9,119 nt of DNA from Bacteroidota bacterium (GTDB lineage Bacteria > Bacteroidota > Bacteroidia > Chitinophagales > Chitinophagaceae): assembly GCA_029778965.1 (NCBI GenBank), contig JAKPBL010000332.1, forward strand, positions 1 to 9,119, given 5' to 3'. Within the stretch, counting starts at the first letter, position 1, and the number at the start of each line of letters is the position of its first letter. The position numbers and the translations under genes were made by a program. The notes beneath the pieces were generated by a model. It was not told where the DNA came from. It searched no databases and saw only the letters and a program-made list of their open reading frames with translations. Of this stretch, positions 1-6,259 are shown in pieces.

Positions 1-1
1 T

Positions 2-328
2 GTTGACCTGCAAACGCCGATGGAAGAATATTTTATTGAGCCGATGCTGCTGATCCCTTTCGTCGAAAATGCATTCAAGCATAGCGCCAGCTATATGAAC
101 CGCCCGGTAATAGAGGTTAAAGCGGCGGTGCGCGATGGTATATTGCATTTTTCAGTTAATAACCAGTTTGAGCCGGGGATGGAATCGGCCAGTGCCGATA
201 AGGTACCGGGCATCGGTCTCGCCAACGTGCAGCGCCGCCTCAATCTCCTGTACGGCGCCAGGCACCAGCTCAGCATTTCCGATAAAGATGGATTTTACAG
301 AATTTCGCTTCAAATCACCCTCGCATGA
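2..328 (+). CDS. Sensor histidine kinase, LytS/YpdA-type, C-terminal fragment (5' end outside the window)
   Basis: This is the last 108 residues of a histidine kinase whose start lies left of the window; the reading frame is open from base 2, so the ATG at 20 is internal. What remains is the HATPase_c domain that binds ATP and phosphorylates the partner regulator. The N box is visible as PMLLIPFVENAFKHS (about residues 14-28 of the fragment), which is the typical form in the LytS-like HisKA_7TM/His_kinase family. The G box follows as VPGIGLANVQRRLNLLYG, and the domain ends with the usual short strand FYRISLQI. The phospho-accepting histidine and the membrane or sensor part are not in view, so the signal cannot be guessed. 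The stop codon overlaps the start of the next gene as ATGA, which points to translational coupling with the LytTR regulator and makes the pair a two-component system. Family assignment is secure; the substrate or stimulus is unknown. Confidence 0.93.
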   Translation, partial: VDLQTPMEEYFIEPMLLIPFVENAFKHSASYMNRPVIEVKAAVRDGILHFSVNNQFEPGMESASADKVPGIGLANVQRRLNLLYGARHQLSISDKDGFYRISLQITLA

Positions 329-1056
329 AATTAACCTGTATTGCGGTAGACGACGAAAAGCTGGCGCTCGACCTTCTTGTCGACAACATAGCGCAGGTGC
401 CGTTTCTCGAACTGGCAGGCACGGCAAAGAACGCGCTCGACGTGATCAGGCTGCTGCAGGAGAAGCCGGTCGACCTGGTATTCCTGGATATCCAGATGCC
501 CGGGTTGAGTGGTATACAACTGGCTGCCTCGCTCAAGGGGAAAACCCGTGTCATCTTCCTTACCGCCTTTGAACAGTATGCACTGGAAAGTTATAACGTG
601 AATGCGATAGACTACCTGGTGAAGCCGGTACCCTTCGACCGTTTCCTGGAAGCCTGTATGAAGGCCCTCGAATTTTTCAACACCAAAAATGCCCCGGCAG
701 CCAATGCCGGTAACCAGCCGTCCGACGACGCGCGTTATCTCTTCGTGAATGTTGAATACAACATCGTCAAGATAGCGGTGGATGATGTGCTGCTGATCGA
801 AGGGTATAAAGACTATGTGAAAATTCACCTGCAATCGAGCAAACGGCCGGTCATCACACGCATGAGCATGAAGCACCTTGAAGAAAGGCTGCAGCCTTTT
901 GAATTTCTGCGGGTGCACAAATCATACATCATATCCCTGCCGCGCATTGAATCCATCCACAAGAGCTTTGTGAAGATAGGCGAGCATGAAATACCCGTAA
1001 GCGAGCACTATAAAGAGCTGCTGATGGAACGGGTGAACAGGCGGAATATCCTGTAA
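325..1056 (+). CDS. LytTR-family response regulator transcription factor
   Basis: This 243-residue protein is a complete response regulator of the AlgR/LytR class. Residues 1-120 form a receiver domain with the acidic pair D9/D10, the phospho-acceptor D55 in FLDIQMPG, T80, and the conserved K100 followed by proline. A linker rich in A, N and P (about 120-135) leads to a LytTR DNA-binding domain at about 136-240, recognised by EGYKDYVKIH (159-168) and LRVHKSYIISL (195-205). Its length is normal for the family. The start ATG at 325 overlaps the kinase stop, so the two are probably made from one message and the kinase is the likely phosphodonor. LytTR regulators bind direct repeats upstream of target promoters and often control envelope or extracellular functions in Bacteroidota. 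The targets are not shown here; the nearby Kelch and barrel genes are possible but unproven targets. There is no terminator-like hairpin in the 33 bases to the convergent Kelch gene. Confidence 0.96.
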   Translation: MKLTCIAVDDEKLALDLLVDNIAQVPFLELAGTAKNALDVIRLLQEKPVDLVFLDIQMPGLSGIQLAASLKGKTRVIFLTAFEQYALESYNVNAIDYLVKPVPFDRFLEACMKALEFFNTKNAPAANAGNQPSDDARYLFVNVEYNIVKIAVDDVLLIEGYKDYVKIHLQSSKRPVITRMSMKHLEERLQPFEFLRVHKSYIISLPRIESIHKSFVKIGEHEIPVSEHYKELLMERVNRRNIL

Positions 1057-1089
1057 TTACCGCGGCTCCCTCTTTTGCGTTCTGACTTT

Positions 1090-2091
1090 TTAATCGTCCG
1101 TGTCGTTGGCGACAGCGGGCTGCAGCTCGCGGGTATCGTCGAGGCGCAGGCTGCTGCTGCGACCGGTAGTTACATAACCACGGTTGTTCACCGAAAAGCC
1201 GACGGCGCCTTCGCGGGCAGTGCCGTCGAAAGCTGTTTTCTGCGCCCAGGTATCGTCGGCAGGATTGTATTCCCAGGTAGTGCCGGTAAGACCGCCTGTG
1301 GTGCCGGTGCTGATATATCCCTTGCCGTCGATGGTGAAAGCAACTGCGTTGCCGCGGGTGATGCCGGTGTATTTATCGTCGTACGATTCGCTGCTTACAT
1401 TCGTCAGCTTGCGTTTTTCCGTCCAGCTTGCGGTGCCGGCATCGTACATCCACAATTCATTTACATACGCGCCGTTGTTTTCGCCCAGGCAGAGATAGGC
1501 TTTCTGGTCGATGACGAAAACAGAAGCGGCGCTTCTTTTCGTACCACCGGGACTGATCTCCTGCGTCCAGCTATTGGAAGCGGGATCATAGCTCCAGAAA
1601 TCTTTCAGGTAATTGCCGTCGTACCCGCTGCATATATATCCCTTGTCGTTCAGGCTGAAGGCAACCGCATCGTACCGTGCAGAGCCGCCGAAGTCGGACA
1701 CCCGCTTCCAGGTATCGCCCGACGGGTCATACTCCCAGAAGTCTTTTAAATAATTCACACCGTCATAACCAAGGCCAACGTATATCTTGTTATTGGCGGC
1801 GAAAGCAACTGCCGAATTACGCGGGGTACCGGGAAAATCTGCTTTCTTCTGCCAGAAATCGGCTGTATTGTCGTACACCCAGAAATCGGAGAGGCGGTCA
1901 ACGCCGTTATAACCAAGCCCTACGTATGCTTTTCCGTTGAGAACGGCTGCAACCGCTTCGCTCCGGCCAACGCCTTCAAAGTCGGATCGTCTTACCCAAT
2001 TCCCCACCAGGTCGTCGGTGTTATCGCTTTTGGTACAACCGGCTATCCACAGGCTGCAGCACAATAACAGAAAATGAGTTATTCTTTTCAC
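1090..2091 (-). CDS. Kelch-repeat (beta-propeller) lipoprotein, GTG start
   Basis: This is a predicted 333-residue cell-envelope protein of unknown function. The frame is open back to 2250, but I place the start at GTG 2091-2089. It gives a short positive n-region (MKR), a hydrophobic stretch, and the lipobox IAGC with C19, a type II signal peptide that the longer reading would bury. The acidic residues after the cysteine (CTKSDNTDD) fit outer-membrane and possibly surface sorting in Bacteroidota, by inference. After that come six Kelch-type units starting near W32, W80, W128, W175, W223 and W282, each with a pattern like W..k..F.g..R..AVaF....k.Yv..G.dg....DfWeYdp. The spacing is 47-48 residues except the fifth, which carries about 11 extra residues near 232-242 (SSESYDDKYT). 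In the last unit the expected W of 'DDxWE' is R321. Six units suggest a six-bladed propeller, likely for binding a protein or glycan. The gene converges on the LytTR regulator and is divergent from the DUF4270 gene. Confidence 0.88.
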   Translation of the reverse strand: MKRITHFLLLCCSLWIAGCTKSDNTDDLVGNWVRRSDFEGVGRSEAVAAVLNGKAYVGLGYNGVDRLSDFWVYDNTADFWQKKADFPGTPRNSAVAFAANNKIYVGLGYDGVNYLKDFWEYDPSGDTWKRVSDFGGSARYDAVAFSLNDKGYICSGYDGNYLKDFWSYDPASNSWTQEISPGGTKRSAASVFVIDQKAYLCLGENNGAYVNELWMYDAGTASWTEKRKLTNVSSESYDDKYTGITRGNAVAFTIDGKGYISTGTTGGLTGTTWEYNPADDTWAQKTAFDGTAREGAVGFSVNNRGYVTTGRSSSLRLDDTRELQPAVANDTDD

Positions 2092-2140
2092 GTGTAGAAT
2101 TTTGCGCAAATTTTCCCGATGGCGCCTGGTTTTCCAAACC

Positions 2141-2218
2141 GTATCGACCAAGCGGCCTTTTGTGCCGACCAAAATGAAAAAACCGGTTGTCGTCGCAAAA
2201 ACAGGTGCTGGTCGATAC
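2141..2218. repeat. 10-bp perfect inverted repeat in the divergent intergenic region, with further short palindromes
   Basis: GTATCGACCA at 2141-2150 is exactly complementary to TGGTCGATAC at 2209-2218, with 58 bases between the arms. The arms bracket the candidate Kelch promoter. A second inverted repeat, AACAGGT (2200-2206) with ACCTGTT (2222-2228), has the right-hand arm of the first inside its loop, so in RNA the two stems would exclude each other. Two plain palindromes lie in the same 213-base gap: TTTGCGCAAA at 2101-2110, nine bases upstream of the Kelch start codon, and AACCGGTT at 2181-2188. The arrangement could be operator half-sites or a leader structure. No such element is known to me, and chance cannot be excluded. 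Confidence 0.5.
2170..2199 (-). promoter_or_regulatory. Candidate Bacteroidota sigma-ABfr-type promoter for the Kelch gene
   Basis: On the minus strand, TTTG (2199-2196) is followed after 18 bases by TCATTTTG (2177-2170). This resembles the Bacteroidota housekeeping pattern TTTG, about 19 bases, then TAnnTTTG, with one mismatch in the -7 element. It would start transcription near 2163 and leave a leader of roughly 70 bases before the GTG at 2091. The match is modest and several weaker TTTG boxes lie nearby, so this is only a candidate. Confidence 0.3.
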
Positions 2219-2304
2219 AAAACCTGTTCTGGTAGCAGCACTGGATTCATTGATAGAACCGCTTTTCAAACTTGCCGCAGCGGGCTGTTCTTTGCGAAAA
2301 AAAG

Positions 2305-3606
2305 ATGAAGGGTAAAACCGGCCTTTATGTATGTGTGGCCCTGTTCCTGGCCGGGTTGTGGGCTTGCACCAAAGAAGCGCAGTATATCGAAACCGTTTCG
2401 CCTGTTGAAAATCCCTACCTCATCCAGGTCGATTCCGTTACCGGCAGCTTCGTTACTTTCCGCCCCGACTCCTTTTTGACGTCTTCGTCGAGCTATGCCA
2501 TCGCCGGTGCTGCAAAAGATCCGCTGCTTGGTTCGGTATATGCCGCGCATTATCTCCGTTATGTGCTGCCGACCTGGGATGATATCTCGAACAATACGGC
2601 ATTCGATTCGCTGGAGCTGGTGTTGAAGCTGAACCATGCTTTCACCGGCGACACCAGCCTGCCCCTGCATTTGACGGTCGACCGGTTGTCGGCCGGCCTC
2701 ACCAATGAGAAGGGCGCTTTCTACAATACATCGGTCGTAGCGGCCAATGGCGGACTGCTGGGCGAATTCAATGCGGTGGTACGGCCGTTGTCGACCGACA
2801 GCATCCGCATTTTGCTGAATCCCTCTTTCGGTGATGAGCTGTTCCGGCTGCTGCGTTCGCGGGGAGATGCGGTAAGCACTTCCGATAAGTTCACTGAATA
2901 TTTCAAGGGCCTTCGCATTGCCGGCGATTCCACCCGGCCTTCGGTACTGCTGCAGTTCACCGACAGCGTGAAGCTGAACCTGCACTACCATGTCAACGAT
3001 GTGGTCAATCGGCCGCAGGTGATCGCCTTTAACAAGGCGGCTGCGCCGAATAAATTCAACCAGGTGGTGCAGCGTTTCTCCGGTACGCCCTGGGCTACGC
3101 TCGACCGGCAACTTGAGGTCGACGGCAATACTACCGGCAACCTGTTTGCGGTGGAAGACTTCAACCGGCTGCGTACCCAAATTGTGTTTCCCGGTATCAA
3201 AAACATATTGCAGGCCTCCGATTATGTGAAGGTAATGGGCGCCACGCTCGAATTAAGGCCCAACGCGGCCTCGATGGAGAAATATCCCTTGCCCCGAACG
3301 TTGCAGCTTTACCAGCAACTGGAAGACGGCACCCTGGCCGGACCCATGACAGCGAGCGACGGCAAGGCCATGAACGGATCGTTGCTGATCGACCAGGTAT
3401 ATGGCAAAGACACCCGTTATACCTTCGATGTGTCGGCTTATATACTGGCCCAACTGACGGCCAGCAATTTCACAGCCACCAGGCTGGTGCTGACAGGCGC
3501 CGGCGGTGATTCCACGCTAACCCGGCTCGTCGGCAATACCGCATCGGCGGCATCGCTTCGGTCGCGCCTTATACTGACCCTGCTTGTTTACAAAAAACAA
3601 TCCTGA
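2305..3606 (+). CDS. DUF4270-family lipoprotein
   Basis: This 433-residue protein looks like a member of the DUF4270 family, a lipoprotein family largely restricted to Bacteroidota whose function is not established. I chose ATG 2305, preceded by an A-rich stretch, over the TTG at 2272 because it gives a clean type II signal peptide: MKGK, a hydrophobic core, and LWAC with C21 as the lipidated residue. After the signal comes a short linker (CTKEAQYIETVSP), then VDSVTGSFVTFRPDSF, and then the DPLLGSVYAAHYLRYVLP segment (from D72), which resembles the 'DPvFG...F..q..LP' pattern I associate with this family. The remainder is beta-rich with several tandem sandwich-like stretches (SLELVLKLNH, ATLELRPNA, FDVSAYIL) and no membrane helix. 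It ends 4 bases before a FadL-like barrel gene on the same strand, so the two are almost certainly co-transcribed. That suggests an outer-membrane partner role, which is inference. The DUF4270 call rests on motif memory and could be wrong in family name while the lipoprotein call stands. Confidence 0.75.
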   Translation: MKGKTGLYVCVALFLAGLWACTKEAQYIETVSPVENPYLIQVDSVTGSFVTFRPDSFLTSSSSYAIAGAAKDPLLGSVYAAHYLRYVLPTWDDISNNTAFDSLELVLKLNHAFTGDTSLPLHLTVDRLSAGLTNEKGAFYNTSVVAANGGLLGEFNAVVRPLSTDSIRILLNPSFGDELFRLLRSRGDAVSTSDKFTEYFKGLRIAGDSTRPSVLLQFTDSVKLNLHYHVNDVVNRPQVIAFNKAAAPNKFNQVVQRFSGTPWATLDRQLEVDGNTTGNLFAVEDFNRLRTQIVFPGIKNILQASDYVKVMGATLELRPNAASMEKYPLPRTLQLYQQLEDGTLAGPMTASDGKAMNGSLLIDQVYGKDTRYTFDVSAYILAQLTASNFTATRLVLTGAGGDSTLTRLVGNTASAASLRSRLILTLLVYKKQS

Positions 3607-3610
3607 TTGC

Positions 3611-4843
3611 ATGAAGCAGCTATGTCTTTTCATTTTTACAGCACTGGTCGCCACAGCAGCCACCGGCCAGAAAGGGATCAACAGCATGTACTCGGCTTAT
3701 GGGATCGGCGATGTTCAACTGCGCGATTACAACGGTTACAACGGCATGGGCTCGCTCGGCGCGGCCATGCCTTCTGTCATTACCCTCAATGAACTGAACC
3801 CTGCTTCTTATGGCAGCCTGCCTGTCAGTCGCCTGATCCTGGAATTGTCGTTCACCGGAAAATCGGTGACCTATACCAACGAAACGCAGCGATTCAATGC
3901 CGGCGATTTCGGCATTAAAAAAGGCGCCATCGGTTTCAGTCTCTTCAAAAACTGGGGAACCAGCTTCGGGCTGCGCCGTTATTCTTCGGTCGATTACATG
4001 ACATCGGGAACCCGGTACCTGATTGGTACCGACAGTAAGCTGACCAGTGTGATAGACGGCACCGGCGGACTTAACCAGTATTTCTTTTCCAACGGTGTGC
4101 GCATCAAAAAACACCTTAATCTCGGCGCCAGCATCACCTACCTGTCGGGCAGTGTGAACCGGCTCGAAACGGTGAGCACCAACGATGCCACCACGCTGAA
4201 GGTGGATAAGAATACCTACTATGGCCAGTTTGTCTTCAACACCGGCGCGCAGTACCAGTTCAAGACCGGCAAATGGAATTGGATAGCCGGCGCTACATAC
4301 CAGCCCCAGCGCACGCTGAACAAAACGGAAGACAATTCGGTAAAAGATGCTTCGGGTAATATCCTGGTGCAAGACAAATCGGTGAACAGCACATTCAAAT
4401 ACCCTGCTATCTGGTCGGGCGGACTAACCATGTACAACGATACATGGCGGGTGGGTGTGGATTATATCGGGCAAGACTGGAGCCAGGTAAAATACAGCGG
4501 CGACGGATTTCGCACCACGACAGCCGGCAACCTGGCGGTGGGGTTGAGCCATTCCAAGCCCAAGCGCACCATGTGGGGATATGTGGACGGGCCGACCTGG
4601 TCGGTCGGTTTTAACATGGACCGCAGCTACCTCATTCTCGACGGTAACCAGGTGACCGCCTATGCAGGCACCGTTGGCGTTACCCTGCCCAGCGCCAATC
4701 GTTTCTACCACTACAATGCCGCCCTGAAAATAGGGCAGCGCGGCAGTAAAGTATATCCACTCGTCAAAGAGAGCTTCGTGGAGCTGAACCTCAATTTCAA
4801 TCTCGCCACTATTATGTTCGTCGGGGGGCGTAAGTACGATTGA
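3611..4843 (+). CDS. Outer-membrane beta-barrel protein, FadL/OmpP1-like
   Basis: A 410-residue predicted outer-membrane protein. The ATG at 3611 gives a type I signal peptide (MKQLCLFIFTALVATAATG, likely cut before Q20); the upstream ATG at 3584 would overlap the DUF4270 gene and put a polar tail before the signal. The mature start NSMYSAYGIGD (24-34), the MGSLGAA stretch (46-52) and NELNPASYG (60-68) are the hallmark of a Bacteroidota barrel family related to OmpP1/FadL, whose early NPA motif belongs to the hatch region. The rest is a run of alternating polar and aromatic strands separated by glycine, asparagine and aspartate turns, with no helices, ending in FVGGRKYD. FadL relatives pass hydrophobic compounds across the outer membrane; the substrate here is unknown. 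It lies 4 bases after the DUF4270 lipoprotein gene and faces the RNase Z gene with a 4-base gap between stops. Confidence 0.82.
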   Translation: MKQLCLFIFTALVATAATGQKGINSMYSAYGIGDVQLRDYNGYNGMGSLGAAMPSVITLNELNPASYGSLPVSRLILELSFTGKSVTYTNETQRFNAGDFGIKKGAIGFSLFKNWGTSFGLRRYSSVDYMTSGTRYLIGTDSKLTSVIDGTGGLNQYFFSNGVRIKKHLNLGASITYLSGSVNRLETVSTNDATTLKVDKNTYYGQFVFNTGAQYQFKTGKWNWIAGATYQPQRTLNKTEDNSVKDASGNILVQDKSVNSTFKYPAIWSGGLTMYNDTWRVGVDYIGQDWSQVKYSGDGFRTTTAGNLAVGLSHSKPKRTMWGYVDGPTWSVGFNMDRSYLILDGNQVTAYAGTVGVTLPSANRFYHYNAALKIGQRGSKVYPLVKESFVELNLNFNLATIMFVGGRKYD

Positions 4844-4847
4844 TGGC

Positions 4848-5750
4848 TTATACCCGGTAACTCACCCCTTCGATCGCCAGGCTTGTATTCGGGAACACTT
4901 CTCTCGCCTCGGTTTCGAACTGGTCGAGCCGGTCGTATTTGGAGCTGAAGTGGCCGATCAGGAGGCGGCCGACGCCGGCTTTTTGCGCAATGCCGGCGGC
5001 CTGGTGGGTAGTGCAATGAAAGCGCATGGCGGCGCGGTCGGCCAGGTCTTTCAGGTAGGTCGTTTCATGGTAAAGCAGGTCGGCGCCGGCAACGTGCATC
5101 GCCAGCTCCTCGTTGTAGCAGGTATCGGCACTGTAGGCATAAACCTTGCCCTTGGGTGCAGGTTCGGTTACCCAATCGTTTTGTATTACCTCTCCTGTTT
5201 TACCAATGTAATTCTCGCCCCATTTCAGCCGGTCATAAAAAGAAGATGGTATAGCATGCGCCCTGGCTTTTTCAGGATTGAGCCGGCGGGGGGCTTTCAC
5301 CTGTTCGAACCGGAAGCCCCAACAGGGAATACGGTGGTTTACCGGGAAGGAGTTTATCCTGAAACGGTCGTTGCCGACCAGTAGCGGGCCATCTTCCAGG
5401 GCATGGAAGTGCAGGGGATAGGGCAGGGTGGTATTGGCCACATCGAGTTGTAACCGGATAAGCGCTTCAAGCGCAGCGGGCGCATAGAGGTGCAGCGCGG
5501 TCTCGCGCCCCAGCAGCCCCATGCTGGTGATGAGGCCGATCAGCCCGAAATAGTGATCGCCGTGCAGGTGCGATATGAAAATATGCTGGATGCGGCTGCG
5601 CCTGATCTTGTATTTGGCCATTTGCATTTGTGTGCCCTCGCCGCAATCGACCAGGAACAGGAATTCGTCGAGCGTCACTACCTGGGCGGTAGGGTGACGA
5701 TCAAAGGCGGGTAATGCCGAATTGTTGCCTAATATGGTTACCGCTAGCAT
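4848..5750 (-). CDS. rnz: Ribonuclease Z (tRNA 3'-processing endonuclease)
   Basis: RNase Z is a cytoplasmic zinc-dependent metallo-beta-lactamase-fold enzyme that cuts precursor tRNAs after the discriminator base to remove the 3' trailer. The 300-residue product, from ATG 5750, has the zinc motif H61-L-H63-G-D65-H66, then H139 in VNHRIP, D209 in SADT and H267 in GHFSSKY; these are the seven metal ligands, in the order and nearly the spacing of the E. coli enzyme (305 residues). H228-E-T-T and H245-C-T-T-H249 match the family's late HEAT-type and H(S/T)TA-type motifs. The protein starts MLAVTILGNNSALPA, the form usual for Bacteroidota; an ATG at 5759 three codons upstream is possible. The gene follows the STAS-domain gene on the same strand, 38 bases after its stop, so the two probably share a message. 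It converges on the barrel gene. Confidence 0.97.
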   Translation of the reverse strand: MLAVTILGNNSALPAFDRHPTAQVVTLDEFLFLVDCGEGTQMQMAKYKIRRSRIQHIFISHLHGDHYFGLIGLITSMGLLGRETALHLYAPAALEALIRLQLDVANTTLPYPLHFHALEDGPLLVGNDRFRINSFPVNHRIPCWGFRFEQVKAPRRLNPEKARAHAIPSSFYDRLKWGENYIGKTGEVIQNDWVTEPAPKGKVYAYSADTCYNEELAMHVAGADLLYHETTYLKDLADRAAMRFHCTTHQAAGIAQKAGVGRLLIGHFSSKYDRLDQFETEAREVFPNTSLAIEGVSYRV

Positions 5751-5764
5751 CTTATGCAATCAAA

Positions 5765-5809
5765 TTTATTCAAATCAGGATTCACCGTTTATTCAAATCC
5801 GGGCTCACC
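5765..5809. repeat. 23-bp-period tandem duplication over the 3' end of the STAS gene
   Basis: Two copies of a 22-base unit, 5765-5786 and 5788-5809, start with the same 12 bases (TTTATTCAAATC), end with the same five (TCACC), and differ at 3 of 22 positions. Read on the minus strand, the copy at 5809-5788 holds the last codons of the STAS gene (GEPGFE) plus its TAA. The copy nearer to rnz repeats that sequence past the stop, where it would read GES followed by TGA. It looks like a short tandem duplication of the gene end that has since diverged. Confidence 0.85.
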
Positions 5810-6178
5810 ATCGTCCAGCAGTTCCCGCTCAATTTCTTCCATTTGCACAATGTCCCAGGCTTCTGATTCCGTCGGTGTCACGTTCATCACATCCAGCAGC
5901 TCTTGCTCCGCCAAAAAATTTTCCAGGGCAGGTTGCATACAACAAATCACAAAAGATGCGTTTTTCTCATAGAAACGCTGCTGCAGGTTCACCAGTTTTT
6001 CCGCCGCCGCTATATCCATACCCTCCACCGGTGCCAGGTTCAACACGAGGCTTTTAACGTCATTTTGCAGGTAGCTGCCTAAACTTGCCTCCAGTTCATC
6101 TGTCATATTAGCAGTAATCTGCGCTTCCGGTATCGTAATGACATGGAATTTTTCCTTGGTATCAATTTTGACCTGCAT
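5789..6178 (-). CDS. STAS-domain protein lacking the usual phospho-serine
   Basis: A 129-residue soluble protein resembling anti-sigma-factor antagonists of the SpoIIAA/RsbV class. The STAS fold is suggested by the order of segments: FHVITIPEAQIT (11-22) for the first strands, LEASLGSYL for the first helix, VKSLVLNLAPVEGMDIAAAEKLVNLQQRF (41-69) for the central strand and helix, then NASFVICCM (73-81). In SpoIIAA-type proteins the loop before the second helix holds an aspartate followed by the serine that the anti-sigma kinase phosphorylates. Here the loop reads M54-D55-I56-A57, so the serine is replaced. The C-terminal tail from about 97 (MNVTPTESEAWDIVQMEEIE) is strongly acidic, longer than in minimal STAS proteins, and looks conserved in type. 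It sits upstream of rnz and divergent from clpC. No anti-sigma factor or sigma factor is in the window, so any role in partner switching is unproven; a structural or scaffolding role is equally possible. Confidence 0.8.
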   Translation of the reverse strand: MQVKIDTKEKFHVITIPEAQITANMTDELEASLGSYLQNDVKSLVLNLAPVEGMDIAAAEKLVNLQQRFYEKNASFVICCMQPALENFLAEQELLDVMNVTPTESEAWDIVQMEEIERELLDDGEPGFE

Positions 6179-6195
6179 GGCGTGGTGATGAGTGG

Positions 6196-6220
6196 TTTTG
6201 AGCGCAAACTAAACTCAAAA
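6196..6220. repeat. 7-bp inverted repeat at the presumed STAS transcription start
   Basis: TTTTGAG (6196-6202) and CTCAAAA (6214-6220) are exact inverted copies with an 11-base spacer. The right arm overlaps the candidate -7 box of the STAS-rnz promoter and the left arm lies just past the presumed start point, the position expected for a repressor site. A smaller pair, GTTAT (6227-6231) and ATAAC (6238-6242), lies between this and the clpC start. No CIRCE-type or CtsR-type heptad repeat is seen in this 81-base gap. Confidence 0.4.
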
Positions 6221-6248
6221 ATATTCGTTATTATTGTATAACACACAA
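6216..6248 (-). promoter_or_regulatory. Candidate promoter for the STAS-rnz unit
   Basis: On the minus strand, TATTTTTG at 6223-6216 is an exact match to the Bacteroidota -7 consensus TAnnTTTG. A TTG lies at 6248-6246, giving a spacer of 22 bases, slightly longer than usual. Transcription would begin near 6209 and leave a leader of about 30 bases before the ATG at 6178. The -7 match is good and the -33 match weak. Confidence 0.45.
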
Positions 6249-6259
6249 CTACTTATAAA

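Noticed and set aside
325..1056. A quorum-sensing (agr/Com-like) role for the LytTR system
   Set aside because: There is no peptide precursor, processing or export gene in the window; LytTR pairs are common in Bacteroidota without such a link.
1075..1749. Open frame of 224 residues on the plus strand opposite the Kelch gene
   Set aside because: Its periodic alanine/valine-rich translation simply mirrors the Kelch repeats on the other strand.
2092..2250. N-terminal extension of the Kelch protein to an ATG at 2250
   Set aside because: It would place 53 extra residues before a typical lipoprotein signal peptide and run through the divergent regulatory gap; the GTG at 2091 explains the signal peptide.
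2266..3180. Open frame of 304 residues on the minus strand opposite the DUF4270 gene
   Set aside because: It is antisense to a lipoprotein gene with a clean signal peptide; the translation is arginine- and glutamine-rich with no domain pattern, as expected of a codon-bias shadow.
3620..4372. Open frame of 250 residues on the minus strand opposite the barrel gene
   Set aside because: It is a shadow of the barrel gene with no motif and no plausible promoter or start.
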